This document shows, one piece after another, positions 20,488 to 28,654 of a DNA stretch of 64,000 nt. Position 1 is the stretch's first letter. Every line of letters starts with the position of its first letter. The position numbers and the translations under genes were made by a program. The notes beneath the pieces are model-generated. The model was not told the origin of the DNA. It was given only the letters and a program-made list of their open reading frames with translations, and searched no databases. Where the stretch lies: contig JAOULW010000002.1 of assembly GCA_029881805.1 (NCBI GenBank), positions 308,276-372,275 on the forward strand, in the 5' to 3' direction. The DNA is from Candidatus Bathyarchaeota archaeon (GTDB lineage: Archaea > Thermoproteota > Bathyarchaeia > Bathyarchaeales > Bathycorpusculaceae).

Positions 20488-21105
20488 ATGGGCTTCAGTT
20501 TTTTGCTTAGGGGGCTTGTCATTGGTTTTACAATTGCCGCGCCTGTCGGTCCAATCGGCGTGCTATGCATACGGCGCACGTTAGCAGAAGGGCAAGCCCA
20601 TGGTTTGATTTCCGGCCTAGGAGCTGCTACTGCCGATGCTATCTATGGCTCCATCGCTGGATTCGGACTTACCTTCGTGTCAGACTTCTTGATTAGTCAA
20701 CAAGTGTGGCTTCGTCTTATTGGCGGCGTCTTTCTTTGCTTTTTAGGCATACGAACTTTTCTGTCCACGCCTGTTGAGCAAGCTGCTTCAACGAAAAGAA
20801 TGGGTCTCTTTGGCGCTTATTCTTCCACGTTTTCTCTGACTCTCACAAATCCAGTGACAATCGTTTCTTTTGCAGCGATATTTGCCGGATTTGGTGTAGG
20901 AAGCCTAGGTGGGAACTACGTCTCTGCGGCAATGTTGATGCTTGGTGTGTTTATCGGCTCAGCCTTATGGTGGCTTATCTTGAGCGGAAGTGTGAGTCTG
21001 TTTCGGACAAAATTCTCGCTCTCCAGATTGCGGTGGGTGAACAGAATTTCAGGCATAGTCATTGCAGCATTCGGTGTAATTGCTCTATTCAGTCTGATAT
21101 TATGA
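20488..21105 (+). CDS. LysE family amino-acid exporter
   Basis: A 205-residue protein with six hydrophobic segments. The N-terminal GFTIAAPVGPIGVLCIRR is the LysE/RhtB signature (APVGP), followed by GLGAATADAIYG; segment 4 contains SLTLTNPVTIVSFAAIFAG, another family hallmark. The family exports basic or neutral amino acids; the substrate cannot be assigned. It converges on the split LysO pair, itself a lysine-exporter family. The Shine-Dalgarno sequence supports the start. Confidence 0.9.
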   Translation: MGFSFLLRGLVIGFTIAAPVGPIGVLCIRRTLAEGQAHGLISGLGAATADAIYGSIAGFGLTFVSDFLISQQVWLRLIGGVFLCFLGIRTFLSTPVEQAASTKRMGLFGAYSSTFSLTLTNPVTIVSFAAIFAGFGVGSLGGNYVSAAMLMLGVFIGSALWWLILSGSVSLFRTKFSLSRLRWVNRISGIVIAAFGVIALFSLIL

Positions 21106-21124
21106 GAGCTCGGCGTTCGGTCTT

Positions 21125-21733
21125 TCATTTTAGGGTCGCTATTGCGATTATCGTAAATGGTGCTATGATGCTTAATGTAAAGCCGCTTGAAAAAGCGGTT
21201 ATTAAAGTGTCAGAGCCGCAGTAGCGCACGATTATTGGCAGTGTTGTGTCCATTGTTGTGGCTCCTCCAAGCGCTATAGGCGCATACTTGTCAATTTTAG
21301 CCGTCAATGATATAGTCGCTATGGTCAGTAGTTCTCTTAGAAAGTTTACTGTGAAGCCCAGCATGCCCAGTTCTGCTCCGAAAAAGTTCCAAACAAAAGG
21401 TCCTGCCAGCGTGTACCAACCGAAGCCAGCGCTTATGGCCATTGAGGCAAAAACGTTGATGTTCAAGATTAGTCCAGCGACCAGCCCGCCTAAAATGCTG
21501 CCTAGGGCTACTGAAAACGGAAAAATCAGAATTTTCAAGCCGGTTTTCCTAATCTTGGCCATTGCTTCCTTGTCCAGTCCAAAAGCGAATCCCATGACAA
21601 ATAATAAGAGAATGAGCGAAAAACTGAACATGAAATTCGAAATAAAGCTACCGAAAAGTACGTTTCCGTAATTATTGTCCAAATATCCAGCGATGACCCC
21701 GCAAGCAAGTGCAGCTAAAATGTATTTTATCAT
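21125..21733 (-). CDS. LysO-like (DUF340) lysine exporter, C-terminal part
   Basis: A 202-residue membrane protein with six or seven hydrophobic segments. SAGFGWYTLAGPFVWNFFG, GFTVNFLRELLTI and GGATTMDTTLPIIVRYCG are the conserved blocks of the C-terminal region of LysO (YbjE), where acidic and aromatic residues line the path for lysine or thialysine. In bacteria LysO is usually a single protein of about 300 residues; here the N-terminal part is a separate upstream gene overlapping by four bases (ATGA), so the two subunits probably assemble together. It ends 19 bases from the convergent LysE gene. Confidence 0.85.
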   Translation of the reverse strand: MIKYILAALACGVIAGYLDNNYGNVLFGSFISNFMFSFSLILLLFVMGFAFGLDKEAMAKIRKTGLKILIFPFSVALGSILGGLVAGLILNINVFASMAISAGFGWYTLAGPFVWNFFGAELGMLGFTVNFLRELLTIATISLTAKIDKYAPIALGGATTMDTTLPIIVRYCGSDTLITAFSSGFTLSIIAPFTIIAIATLK

Positions 21734-22032
21734 TCAATTTTCACCATTTTTCTAGCCGCCTTAAAGAAAACTACGCTGAAAAACAGAACCAGTCCCAAAA
21801 TGACAAGTGCGTTTAGACCGATCTTGGGCATTGAACCTAATAATTCATTATTTGAGCCTATGCTAAAACCCAGCGAAAAAATCAAAACTATGATTGTTCC
21901 AAAAGTGACTTTGCCGAGGTTTATGTGCTTTTTTTCTCGTAAGACGTAGCCTAGCAAAATTCCTGCAATCAACGGGATTGTTAGACTAAACAGATATATT
22001 ATGTCAATCAATGCTTCGCCAACCAGAGTCAA
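21730..22032 (-). CDS. LysO-like exporter, N-terminal part
   Basis: A 100-residue protein with three hydrophobic segments (about 10-28, 41-58, 70-90). PLIAGILLGYVLREKKHINLG is the LysO N-terminal signature. Its stop overlaps the start of the C-terminal partner (ATGA), which indicates translational coupling and equal expression. The two together have about the length of a single-chain LysO. Confidence 0.8.
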   Translation of the reverse strand: MTLVGEALIDIIYLFSLTIPLIAGILLGYVLREKKHINLGKVTFGTIIVLIFSLGFSIGSNNELLGSMPKIGLNALVILGLVLFFSVVFFKAARKMVKIE

Positions 22033-22146
22033 TTAGTCACTCTATACTTTTAGCTATTCATTTAATCTTTCTTGGCTATAGTCCTTAGAATTTGAGAAAA
22101 GTAAACAATGAAAAAGGGAATGTTAAGGCGTCTTTTCTTGTATTAT

Positions 22147-22308
22147 TCAATCGCCTTTCTCAAACAGTAAGTAATGATTGATTAGTTCTCCTAAGCCTGC
22201 TTGGGCGCAAGCGTATGTGTGGAGACACCAACCTTTTCTTTGGTATTCCATGATTGTTTTGCCGACGTCCTTGTGGTGTCTTACTTTAACGCATTCCGAT
22301 TCTTTCAA
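22147..22308 (-). CDS. Small conserved-looking ORF (53 residues)
   Basis: Too short for usual gene calling. From a TTG start it reads KVRHHKDVGKTIMEYQRKG, then WCLHTYACAQAG, then NHYLLFEKGD and a stop. The pattern (basic start, 'GW.LHTY...' core, 'HYLLFEKG' end) looks like a compact folded domain, not random sequence. No membrane segment. No family is named with confidence. It is transcribed with the same polarity as EF-2 upstream of it, about 85 bases after the EF-2 stop. Confidence 0.45.
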   Translation of the reverse strand: MKESECVKVRHHKDVGKTIMEYQRKGWCLHTYACAQAGLGELINHYLLFEKGD

Positions 22309-22393
22309 CCTACTTCACACTCTAAATCGCTTTGGAATTAGCTGACGCTATAAAAAAAATCTTGCGAATCTCGATTCAGTTGATCGGTTGAGC

Positions 22394-24610
22394 TCATGCT
22401 TCTTCGTAGAATTCTTGTGCCCTTGGCGGTGTCGGACTCAAGCCTCTGCGTTCCCGTATCTGTTTTATTATGTCGACTTGAATTGACTCTGGAACAGGAG
22501 CCCAGCGACTGAATTGGGTTGCCCAAAATGCTCTCCCCTGAGTTGATGAACGCAGTTCATCTGCAAGCCCAAAAGATTCAGCCACTGGCATTTCAGCCTT
22601 GACAACGACCATGTCCTCCTCATTTACCATGTCGAGGATTCTGCCACGGCGCTTCTGTACTATCGCAATGACATTGCTCACAAATTGGTTTGGAACTTTA
22701 CATTCGAAACTTATGATTGGTTCCAAGAGCTTAGGGTCGCTGAGTAGGAAACTACACCAGATGGGGCGCCAAGTCATTGGGAGTATCTGTGCTGGTCCTC
22801 TGTGCACGGGGTCCTCGTGAACTGTAACGTCTTCCAAGTTCACCTTCAACCCGTATGCCGGTTCCTTTGCTAACACCGAAGTGTATACTGCTTCTCGGAA
22901 GCCTGACTTCACATGGTCAAGTATTTCTTCCACGTACTGTCTTCCTTTAATTCTGTTGACAAGTATGTTTGTACCTTCGATGGCGACAACGCTACGTGCA
23001 TCGTCTGTTGGCCAGCCGAACTGCTTCAGAGTTTTCTGCCTCTCTTCACGAGTCTGCATTTCCGAGATTTTTCCAGCTCTTATGGCTTCGATAACTTCTT
23101 CAGGTAGTTTTTCCAGCGTTACCCATAGCTTGTTGTGTTTGTTCGGGCTCTTGCCCATTATTGCGGGTCCTTTATAATTATCGGTGATTGTTTCACGATA
23201 AATCACAATTGGCTTACTGATTTTTACCTTTAGCGCTGCCTCTTGCATTCGATAAGCTGTAACCTCAAGGTGTAGCTCGCCCATACCGCTTAGAAGGAAC
23301 TCTCCGCTTTCCTTGTTTATCTTGAAATGCAAGTTCGGGTCTTCGATTGTGAGTTTGTGCATGACTTTGTCGAAAAGCGGCAGGTCTTTGACGTCTTCGG
23401 GCTCAACAGCAACCGTGACCACAGGGTCTGAAACGTACTTCAACCCTTCAAACGGCTGTGTTTTCACTCCTTCTTCTGCAACAGTTTCGCCGACATGAAC
23501 GGAAGGTAAACCAGAGAGCGCGGCTATATTTCCCGCTGGAATATTGTCGACTATGACTCTATCAGTGGCCATGCTCATGTAAACCTGTTGGATTGTTCCT
23601 TTCTGGTGGCTTGTCACAAGCTGAACGGTCTTTCCTTTCTCAACGGTACCGCTGAAAAGTCGTCCGATGGCAACAACTCCACTGTGAGGGTCAACCTCAA
23701 TCGTGGTTATGCACATGAGAAGCGATCCGTTTGGGTCAACTTTAGCCATTCCTTTACCCACGGGGCTGTCTGCCTCACCCGGCCAAATTTGACTCTGCCT
23801 GTAAGGCTGTGCTTGGAGTGGATTCGGTAAATGCTCGCAGAACATGTCCAAAATCGGCTCATAAAGCGGCGCTTTTTTGCTTAAGGCGTCTATTTTTGCT
23901 CCGACTTCTTCTGGTTCGCCAGTGTATGCGTCAATAATATCCTTGAATGATAAGCCTTTTGCCTTCATATGTTGTAAGTTCAGTCCCCACTTGTGGAGTG
24001 CTGAACCGAATGCCACGCGTCCATCTTCAACCTTAACCTGCCAGTCTTTTTTGTGCTCAGGAGGCGCATACTTCTCAATAAGGGTGTTTATTCTGAGGAT
24101 GATTTTTGCGAATTTGCGCTGTATCTCTTCTGGAGTTAGCTTTATCTCTTTTATCAGTCTGTCAACCTTGTTTATGAAGAGAATTGGCTGTACCCTTTCG
24201 CGTAGTGCTTGCATCAAAACTGTCTCCGTCTGCGTCATAGGTCCTTCTACAGCGTCTACAACCACAAGCGCACCGTCAACAGCACGCAAGCTTCTCGTGA
24301 CTGCTCCGCTAAAGTCTATGTGTCCAGGCGTGTCGATGAGGTTTATGAGGTAGTCTTTTTCTTGGAAAGTGTGGGTTAAGCTTATGTTTGAGGCGAAAAC
24401 TGTCATCTGCCTTTTCTGTTCAAGTTCCCAAGAGTCGAGAAAGAGCTTCTGTCCAGCTGTTTGCTCGCTTATTATGCCTGCAGCGGCCAAGAGGCTGTCT
24501 GAAAGTGTGGTTTTTCCATGGTCCACGTGGGCTATTATGCTTGTGTTCCTTATCATCTCTGGGCTGTTCATCAGTTTGACAATTTCTTCGATTTGCTTGT
24601 ATCGTCCCAT
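22394..24610 (-). CDS. fusA: Translation elongation factor 2
   Basis: A 738-residue GTPase that drives ribosomal translocation. G1 is AHVDHGKTT, G3 is DTPGHIDF, G4 is NKVD, all within the first 170 residues. Domains II-V follow in the usual order. Near residue 600, HEDPVHRGPAQI carries the histidine that is converted to diphthamide in archaea and eukaryotes, so the organism should have the Dph pathway. The C-terminal domain (ESFGLADELRSSTQGRAFWA) and the EFYEEA end match full length. It is monocistronic, with a promoter in the 150-base gap to the DUF365 gene. Confidence 0.97.
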   Translation of the reverse strand: MGRYKQIEEIVKLMNSPEMIRNTSIIAHVDHGKTTLSDSLLAAAGIISEQTAGQKLFLDSWELEQKRQMTVFASNISLTHTFQEKDYLINLIDTPGHIDFSGAVTRSLRAVDGALVVVDAVEGPMTQTETVLMQALRERVQPILFINKVDRLIKEIKLTPEEIQRKFAKIILRINTLIEKYAPPEHKKDWQVKVEDGRVAFGSALHKWGLNLQHMKAKGLSFKDIIDAYTGEPEEVGAKIDALSKKAPLYEPILDMFCEHLPNPLQAQPYRQSQIWPGEADSPVGKGMAKVDPNGSLLMCITTIEVDPHSGVVAIGRLFSGTVEKGKTVQLVTSHQKGTIQQVYMSMATDRVIVDNIPAGNIAALSGLPSVHVGETVAEEGVKTQPFEGLKYVSDPVVTVAVEPEDVKDLPLFDKVMHKLTIEDPNLHFKINKESGEFLLSGMGELHLEVTAYRMQEAALKVKISKPIVIYRETITDNYKGPAIMGKSPNKHNKLWVTLEKLPEEVIEAIRAGKISEMQTREERQKTLKQFGWPTDDARSVVAIEGTNILVNRIKGRQYVEEILDHVKSGFREAVYTSVLAKEPAYGLKVNLEDVTVHEDPVHRGPAQILPMTWRPIWCSFLLSDPKLLEPIISFECKVPNQFVSNVIAIVQKRRGRILDMVNEEDMVVVKAEMPVAESFGLADELRSSTQGRAFWATQFSRWAPVPESIQVDIIKQIRERRGLSPTPPRAQEFYEEA

Positions 24611-24764
24611 GATTAGACCCTCTTTAAGCTAGGTAAATATTCCGTTGTGCGTCTTTTGTGCGCACCGGGTTTCGTCTTGCTTTCGTCAGACATTTAGATT
24701 TTTCACTGCTTAAAGATAAGCTACATGGAAATGAAAAATGAAACCTATTAACTTTTTGTTGCTT

Positions 24765-25223
24765 TCATGATATAAGTGCAATAAATTTGTCTGCCGTTTC
24801 CTTACTGATGTAAAAACCCTTTCGCGACAACCTTCGCTTACCCAAAAGCTTGAGAATATCGCTGAGCGGCATAGGTTTGGCTGCTTCCTGAAGATTTTTG
24901 AATCTGACAAAAGAGACCCTCTCCTTGTGTTGAATAAACTCGTAATATTCTTCCTTTGACTCCAGAACCGACTCGTCGCCATGTTCAACCCATAAGCTGT
25001 CTGCATCCCCAACTTTACGCTCAATGAACTCCGCATGACCTCCAAGTTGCCCAACAGGCTTCGCAACGTAAAACAATATGAGGAAAGTGTTCTTAGGAAC
25101 TGCCCACCCTCTCTTTACATACGAGAGCACTCTTTTTCCTTCGCGGTTAAGGTGGCAGAACTTGCGCCACCACTTCTCCCTGATCATCATGACAAAAGCA
25201 TACTTTTCCTTCATCGAATCCAC
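24765..25223 (-). CDS. DUF365 PUA-like protein
   Basis: A 152-residue protein. FLILFYVAKPVGQLGGHAEFIER and DSLWVEHGDESVLESKEEYYEFI followed by VSFVRFKNLQEAAKPMPL match the archaeal DUF365 family, which has a PUA/ASCH-like barrel and is thought to bind RNA. The C-terminal helix (SRKGFYISKETADKFIALIS) is also typical. It is divergent from an RNA methyltransferase gene, which fits an RNA-related role, but the ligand is unknown. Confidence 0.7.
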   Translation of the reverse strand: MDSMKEKYAFVMMIREKWWRKFCHLNREGKRVLSYVKRGWAVPKNTFLILFYVAKPVGQLGGHAEFIERKVGDADSLWVEHGDESVLESKEEYYEFIQHKERVSFVRFKNLQEAAKPMPLSDILKLLGKRRLSRKGFYISKETADKFIALIS

Positions 25224-25383
25224 ATGTCATGATACTTTCCATCATCATTTAAGGCTTATTAAACCAAAAGCGTTACCCTGCTCCGATTGTAGTTTTTACT
25301 GCAGAAACCAGAAAATGGCTTGCGAGGGGCCTGTCAAAGAGACAGCATTAGTTTTTTATTGGCAACCTGCTTATCTACGGTTG

Positions 25384-26271
25384 ATGTCTGACAAAAAATT
25401 TTTTGTAAGTCGCTATGAAAAACTAGGCTGGAAATATAGGAATGTCAACCTCAAACAGGCAATCAGAATAAACACCATGAACTCTAAAGAAGCTGAAGTT
25501 GTAAAAAGGCTCCAATCGCATGGAATAAAGCTCGATAAGATTCCCTTCCTACAAAGCGGCTACCGGGTTTCCTGGTCAGAATTTTCTGTTGGAGCTACCT
25601 CCGAGTATCTCATGGGCTTGTACTCAATTCAAGAAGCAGCTGCCCAAATTCCAGTCATACTATTCACAGAATTAACAGATAAGACGGTCTTGGATGCCTG
25701 CGCAGCTCCAGGAGGAAAAACTGTTCAATTGGCCGATTTGATGCAGAACACGGGCGCAATAATCGCCTTAGACACTAAAAAGCAAAGGTTAACAGCCTTA
25801 TCAAACCATTTGGAGAGATGCCGTGTAAGTAATACAATAGTGTATCACATGGATGCGAGACGCTCGTCACGGCTCAACATGAAGTTTGACAAAATTCTCT
25901 TGGATGCTCCATGTTCTGGCAACTTTGCAACAGACAAACACTGGTTCAGGAAAAGAACAATAAATGACGTGAAAAGAAACGCGAAACTTCAAAAAGAGAT
26001 ATTGGCAGAATCGGCTAAAATCCTAAAAGATAATGGCGAAATAGTTTACGCAACATGCTCTCTGGAGCCTGAAGAGAACGAATTCAATATTGACTGGGCA
26101 ATAAAAAACCTAAATCTTCAGATTGAAAAAATCGACTGCTACGGAGAAAAAGCCCAAACCAACATTTTCGGGAAACAATTAGATAGTTCGATAGAAAACT
26201 GTAGACGAATTTGGCCTCAAAAGACCCAAGGATTTTTTGTTTGTAAACTCATTAAGTGTGAATGTAAATGA
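25384..26271 (+). CDS. NSUN/RsmB-family RNA m5C methyltransferase
   Basis: About 295 residues from the chosen start (MSDKKFFVSRYEKL). The frame is open to 25078, but that stretch is antisense to DUF365; an ATG at 25315 is the alternative start. Motif I is LDACAAPGGKT (SAM binding), motif IV is DKILLDAPCSGNF, and motif VI is YATCSLEPEENEF; the two cysteines (PCSG and TCS) are the release and nucleophile residues of NOL1/NOP2/Sun enzymes. The target, tRNA or rRNA cytosine, cannot be read. The downstream PUA gene overlaps by four bases and probably supplies RNA binding. Confidence 0.9.
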   Translation: MSDKKFFVSRYEKLGWKYRNVNLKQAIRINTMNSKEAEVVKRLQSHGIKLDKIPFLQSGYRVSWSEFSVGATSEYLMGLYSIQEAAAQIPVILFTELTDKTVLDACAAPGGKTVQLADLMQNTGAIIALDTKKQRLTALSNHLERCRVSNTIVYHMDARRSSRLNMKFDKILLDAPCSGNFATDKHWFRKRTINDVKRNAKLQKEILAESAKILKDNGEIVYATCSLEPEENEFNIDWAIKNLNLQIEKIDCYGEKAQTNIFGKQLDSSIENCRRIWPQKTQGFFVCKLIKCECK

Positions 26272-26741
26272 TTGAGCCGATAACAGATTTTGTAAGTCGA
26301 TTTAACACACGAATCAGCCTAGACCAGCGACTTATACTGAGAAAGAAGAACCACTACTTCCTCATCGATGACAATCTGAAACGATCAGTCAGGAAAGGCT
26401 TCTTTTATGCGGGAACATATCTTGGAAAAACCAAAAATGGCAAGTTCTTTCCAAGTTTCAGTCTATTAAGATTGATAGCGGAACAGGATGCAAACCAGAT
26501 AGCCGTTGACGAGAAGACAGAATGGCTCTTCATCTGTGGAAGAGACGTTTTTAAAAGAGGAATAAAAAAAGTGAAAGGTTCGAAGAGGAAGGGCGACTAT
26601 ACATTAGTCTTGAATCAGCAAGGAGAATGCTTGGGTTTCGGCAAGATACTACGCGACTTAAATGAAAAAATAAAGAATGGAGTCACCATCCAAAACATTT
26701 CAGACATAGGAGACTTTCTAAGAAGAGAGAAGAAAGACTAA
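26268..26741 (+). CDS. NIP7/PUA-type RNA-binding partner of the m5C methyltransferase
   Basis: A 157-residue protein overlapping the preceding methyltransferase gene by ATGA. The C-terminal half (EKTEWLFICGRDVFKRGI, then YTLVLNQQGECLGFGKI) is a PUA-like domain. The N-terminal region (RLILRKKNHYFLIDD, GFFYAGTYLGKTKNGKFFPS) resembles the pre-PUA part of NIP7-like proteins. In many archaea such a gene sits with an NSUN methyltransferase; I infer a two-protein enzyme. The stop overlaps the convergent HisRS stop by four bases. Confidence 0.75.
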   Translation: MIEPITDFVSRFNTRISLDQRLILRKKNHYFLIDDNLKRSVRKGFFYAGTYLGKTKNGKFFPSFSLLRLIAEQDANQIAVDEKTEWLFICGRDVFKRGIKKVKGSKRKGDYTLVLNQQGECLGFGKILRDLNEKIKNGVTIQNISDIGDFLRREKKD

Positions 26742-28045
26742 CTCCTTTGTCTACCTTTTATCGTTTCCGCCATCTTTTCAATCTTCACAGTTTTCTGCTC
26801 TCTTTTCAGCAGATTCCTAATGACAACCGCTCCTTCTTTTAATTCTCTCTCTCCAATTATAACCGCATAGTCCATTTTTCTCCTATCGGCATCCTCTAGA
26901 GCCTTAGCGACCTTTCGTCCCATAACCTCAACTTCGGCTGATATACCAACATCTCTAAGTACCTGCGAAGTCTTCAAAGCCTCACCTTTCAACGCTTCTT
27001 TAACAGGGATTACCATAACCGTCTTCTCTTCTTCGGCCTCTTCCATTCCCTTCTGCAATTGCAATGCCAACATTATCCTATCTATTCCATGGGCAATGCC
27101 TACCGCTGGTGTTGGCTCCCCCCCAAACAATTCAATAAGTCTATCATATCTTCCACCGCCGCCAAGCGCAATGTCCAATTCTGGAACGCTCGGCTCAACA
27201 ATCATTCCAGTGTAATACTCAAGACCGCGTGCAAAACCAGCTTCCACGTTCATGTCAACTTCGCACCTGCTTTCCAAAATCAGCTTCAAAATCTCGTAGA
27301 GGTTTTCTGCAGCATCCATAGCTTTTGTATAGCCTTCAACATGTTCCTTGATTCTCTCCACAACTTCGAGAGTCTTACTGCCTTTAAGTTTCACCAAATT
27401 TCTGAGGGTAGTCAAGCAATTTTTGGAAGCTCCGGAATGTTCAACAAGTCTGAGTGCATCTTCATACAGCTTCTTGTCCATTAGTTGCAGAATCGCGTTT
27501 TGTGCTCTATCATCCAGTTTTTCTTCGCTCAATATTCCTCTCAGAATCCCAACGTGTCCAATCTTAAAGCAGTATTTCTTTAGCCCAGCCGTCTTCATTA
27601 GACTGTTTGTTAGCATCAATATTTCAGCGTCTGCTTCTGGCTTGTCTGAACCCATCAATTCGTAATTTGACTGCCAGAACTCCCTATAACGCCCTTTCTG
27701 CGGTTCATCATACCGGTAAATGCTGCCAACACAAAAAAGTCTGAAAGGTTTTGGCTCATTTTTCAAAGTTGTCGCAACAAGCCTAGCCACAGAAGCCGTA
27801 AACTCTGGCCGCAAAGCGACATCTCGTCCACCAAGATCTTTAAACACAAACATGCGCGACCGAACTTCTTCACCGGCCTTTGCAGACAAAAGTTCATACG
27901 GCTCAACAATTGGCGTTATGATTTCTTTATATCCATAAAGTTCAGCGACTCGCCTAGCTTTGCCTTCGATATATTTCATTAGTTTTGCTTGTTCTGGCAG
28001 AAAATCTCTCATTCCACGAACAGTCTTGAAAGCCGACGTGCCCAA
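26738..28045 (-). CDS. hisS: Histidyl-tRNA synthetase
   Basis: A 435-residue class II synthetase. Motif 1 surrounds GYKEIITPIVEPYELL, motif 2 is FRLFCVGSIYRYDEPQKGRYREF, and motif 3 is TPAVGIAHGIDRIML. The histidine-specific blocks RGLEYYTG and LGGGGRYDRLIELFGG are intact. The C-terminal anticodon-binding domain (VMVIPV..., KMDYAVIIGERELKEGAVVIRNL) is complete. Upstream on the same strand lies the EndA homologue, 7 bases away, suggesting co-transcription. Confidence 0.96.
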   Translation of the reverse strand: MGTSAFKTVRGMRDFLPEQAKLMKYIEGKARRVAELYGYKEIITPIVEPYELLSAKAGEEVRSRMFVFKDLGGRDVALRPEFTASVARLVATTLKNEPKPFRLFCVGSIYRYDEPQKGRYREFWQSNYELMGSDKPEADAEILMLTNSLMKTAGLKKYCFKIGHVGILRGILSEEKLDDRAQNAILQLMDKKLYEDALRLVEHSGASKNCLTTLRNLVKLKGSKTLEVVERIKEHVEGYTKAMDAAENLYEILKLILESRCEVDMNVEAGFARGLEYYTGMIVEPSVPELDIALGGGGRYDRLIELFGGEPTPAVGIAHGIDRIMLALQLQKGMEEAEEEKTVMVIPVKEALKGEALKTSQVLRDVGISAEVEVMGRKVAKALEDADRRKMDYAVIIGERELKEGAVVIRNLLKREQKTVKIEKMAETIKGRQRS

Positions 28046-28052
28046 CTCCCCA

Positions 28053-28613
28053 TTATTTTAATGTTAATTGCGAAACCGAATAGTAAACCGTTTCACCCCT
28101 ACGATTCATTACGGCCAAAATTAACTCTTTCTTCAAGCTTAAACACTGCTTCAAGGCGGTTGTCAAGTCCTCCAGCGAAATCGGTTTGCCCTCTTGTATG
28201 CTTAAAATTAGGTATTTGGCTGTGTTTTTACCATATTCGCCTCTTTCGTAGACCCGAAAATCAACGCCTAAGCCGAAACCTTCACGAATAACGTATCCGC
28301 GGCTTCTTAAATCGCGATAAGTCAAATATTTGGCCCAAGCGTTCTCATCAATGCGCTCATAAAATTGCAGAAGTTTCTGAAAGTCAACTTTTGTGCCCTT
28401 TTCATCTTCGACTTCAAGCATTCCTTTGTTCGTTAGGTAAAGCGCTTCATAAAAACTAAGCTGAAGCTCATCATCTTCGGTTACACCATAACCTTTTGAT
28501 GAGAGTTCATCAAGGTTCTGTTTTTTGCCGATTCTGACCCCTTTTTCTACAAGTAAACCTCTGATTTTAAATTCTGAGCTGCTAGGCGATGTGTTATCTT
28601 TGCTTTTATTCAT
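28053..28613 (-). CDS. tRNA-splicing endonuclease homologue lacking the catalytic His
   Basis: A 186-residue protein with the EndA two-domain layout: N-terminal SFYEALYLTNKGMLEV and C-terminal nuclease domain KYLTYRDLRSRGYVIREGF, GVDFRVYERGEYGKN, TAKYLI. The catalytic triad of archaeal EndA is Tyr, His, Lys. Tyr122 (FRVY) and a Lys (161 or 162, LSLKKELILAV) are present, but the position normally filled by His (H-S/A-x-Y-L-V) is N130-T131-A-K-Y-L-I. I confirmed this in the DNA around 28221-28226. It is probably a structural subunit like the beta chain of heterotetrameric endonucleases, with a catalytic partner elsewhere. It forms an operon with hisS. Confidence 0.85.
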   Translation of the reverse strand: MNKSKDNTSPSSSEFKIRGLLVEKGVRIGKKQNLDELSSKGYGVTEDDELQLSFYEALYLTNKGMLEVEDEKGTKVDFQKLLQFYERIDENAWAKYLTYRDLRSRGYVIREGFGLGVDFRVYERGEYGKNTAKYLILSIQEGKPISLEDLTTALKQCLSLKKELILAVMNRRGETVYYSVSQLTLK

Positions 28614-28654
28614 CTAATCATCAACTGACGTAAAGTCACTATTATTCGTGCTGA

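Noticed and set aside
25078..25383. N-terminal extension of the NSUN methyltransferase
   Set aside because: The extra 100 residues lie mostly antisense to DUF365 and lack family similarity; the family start matches MSDKKFF.
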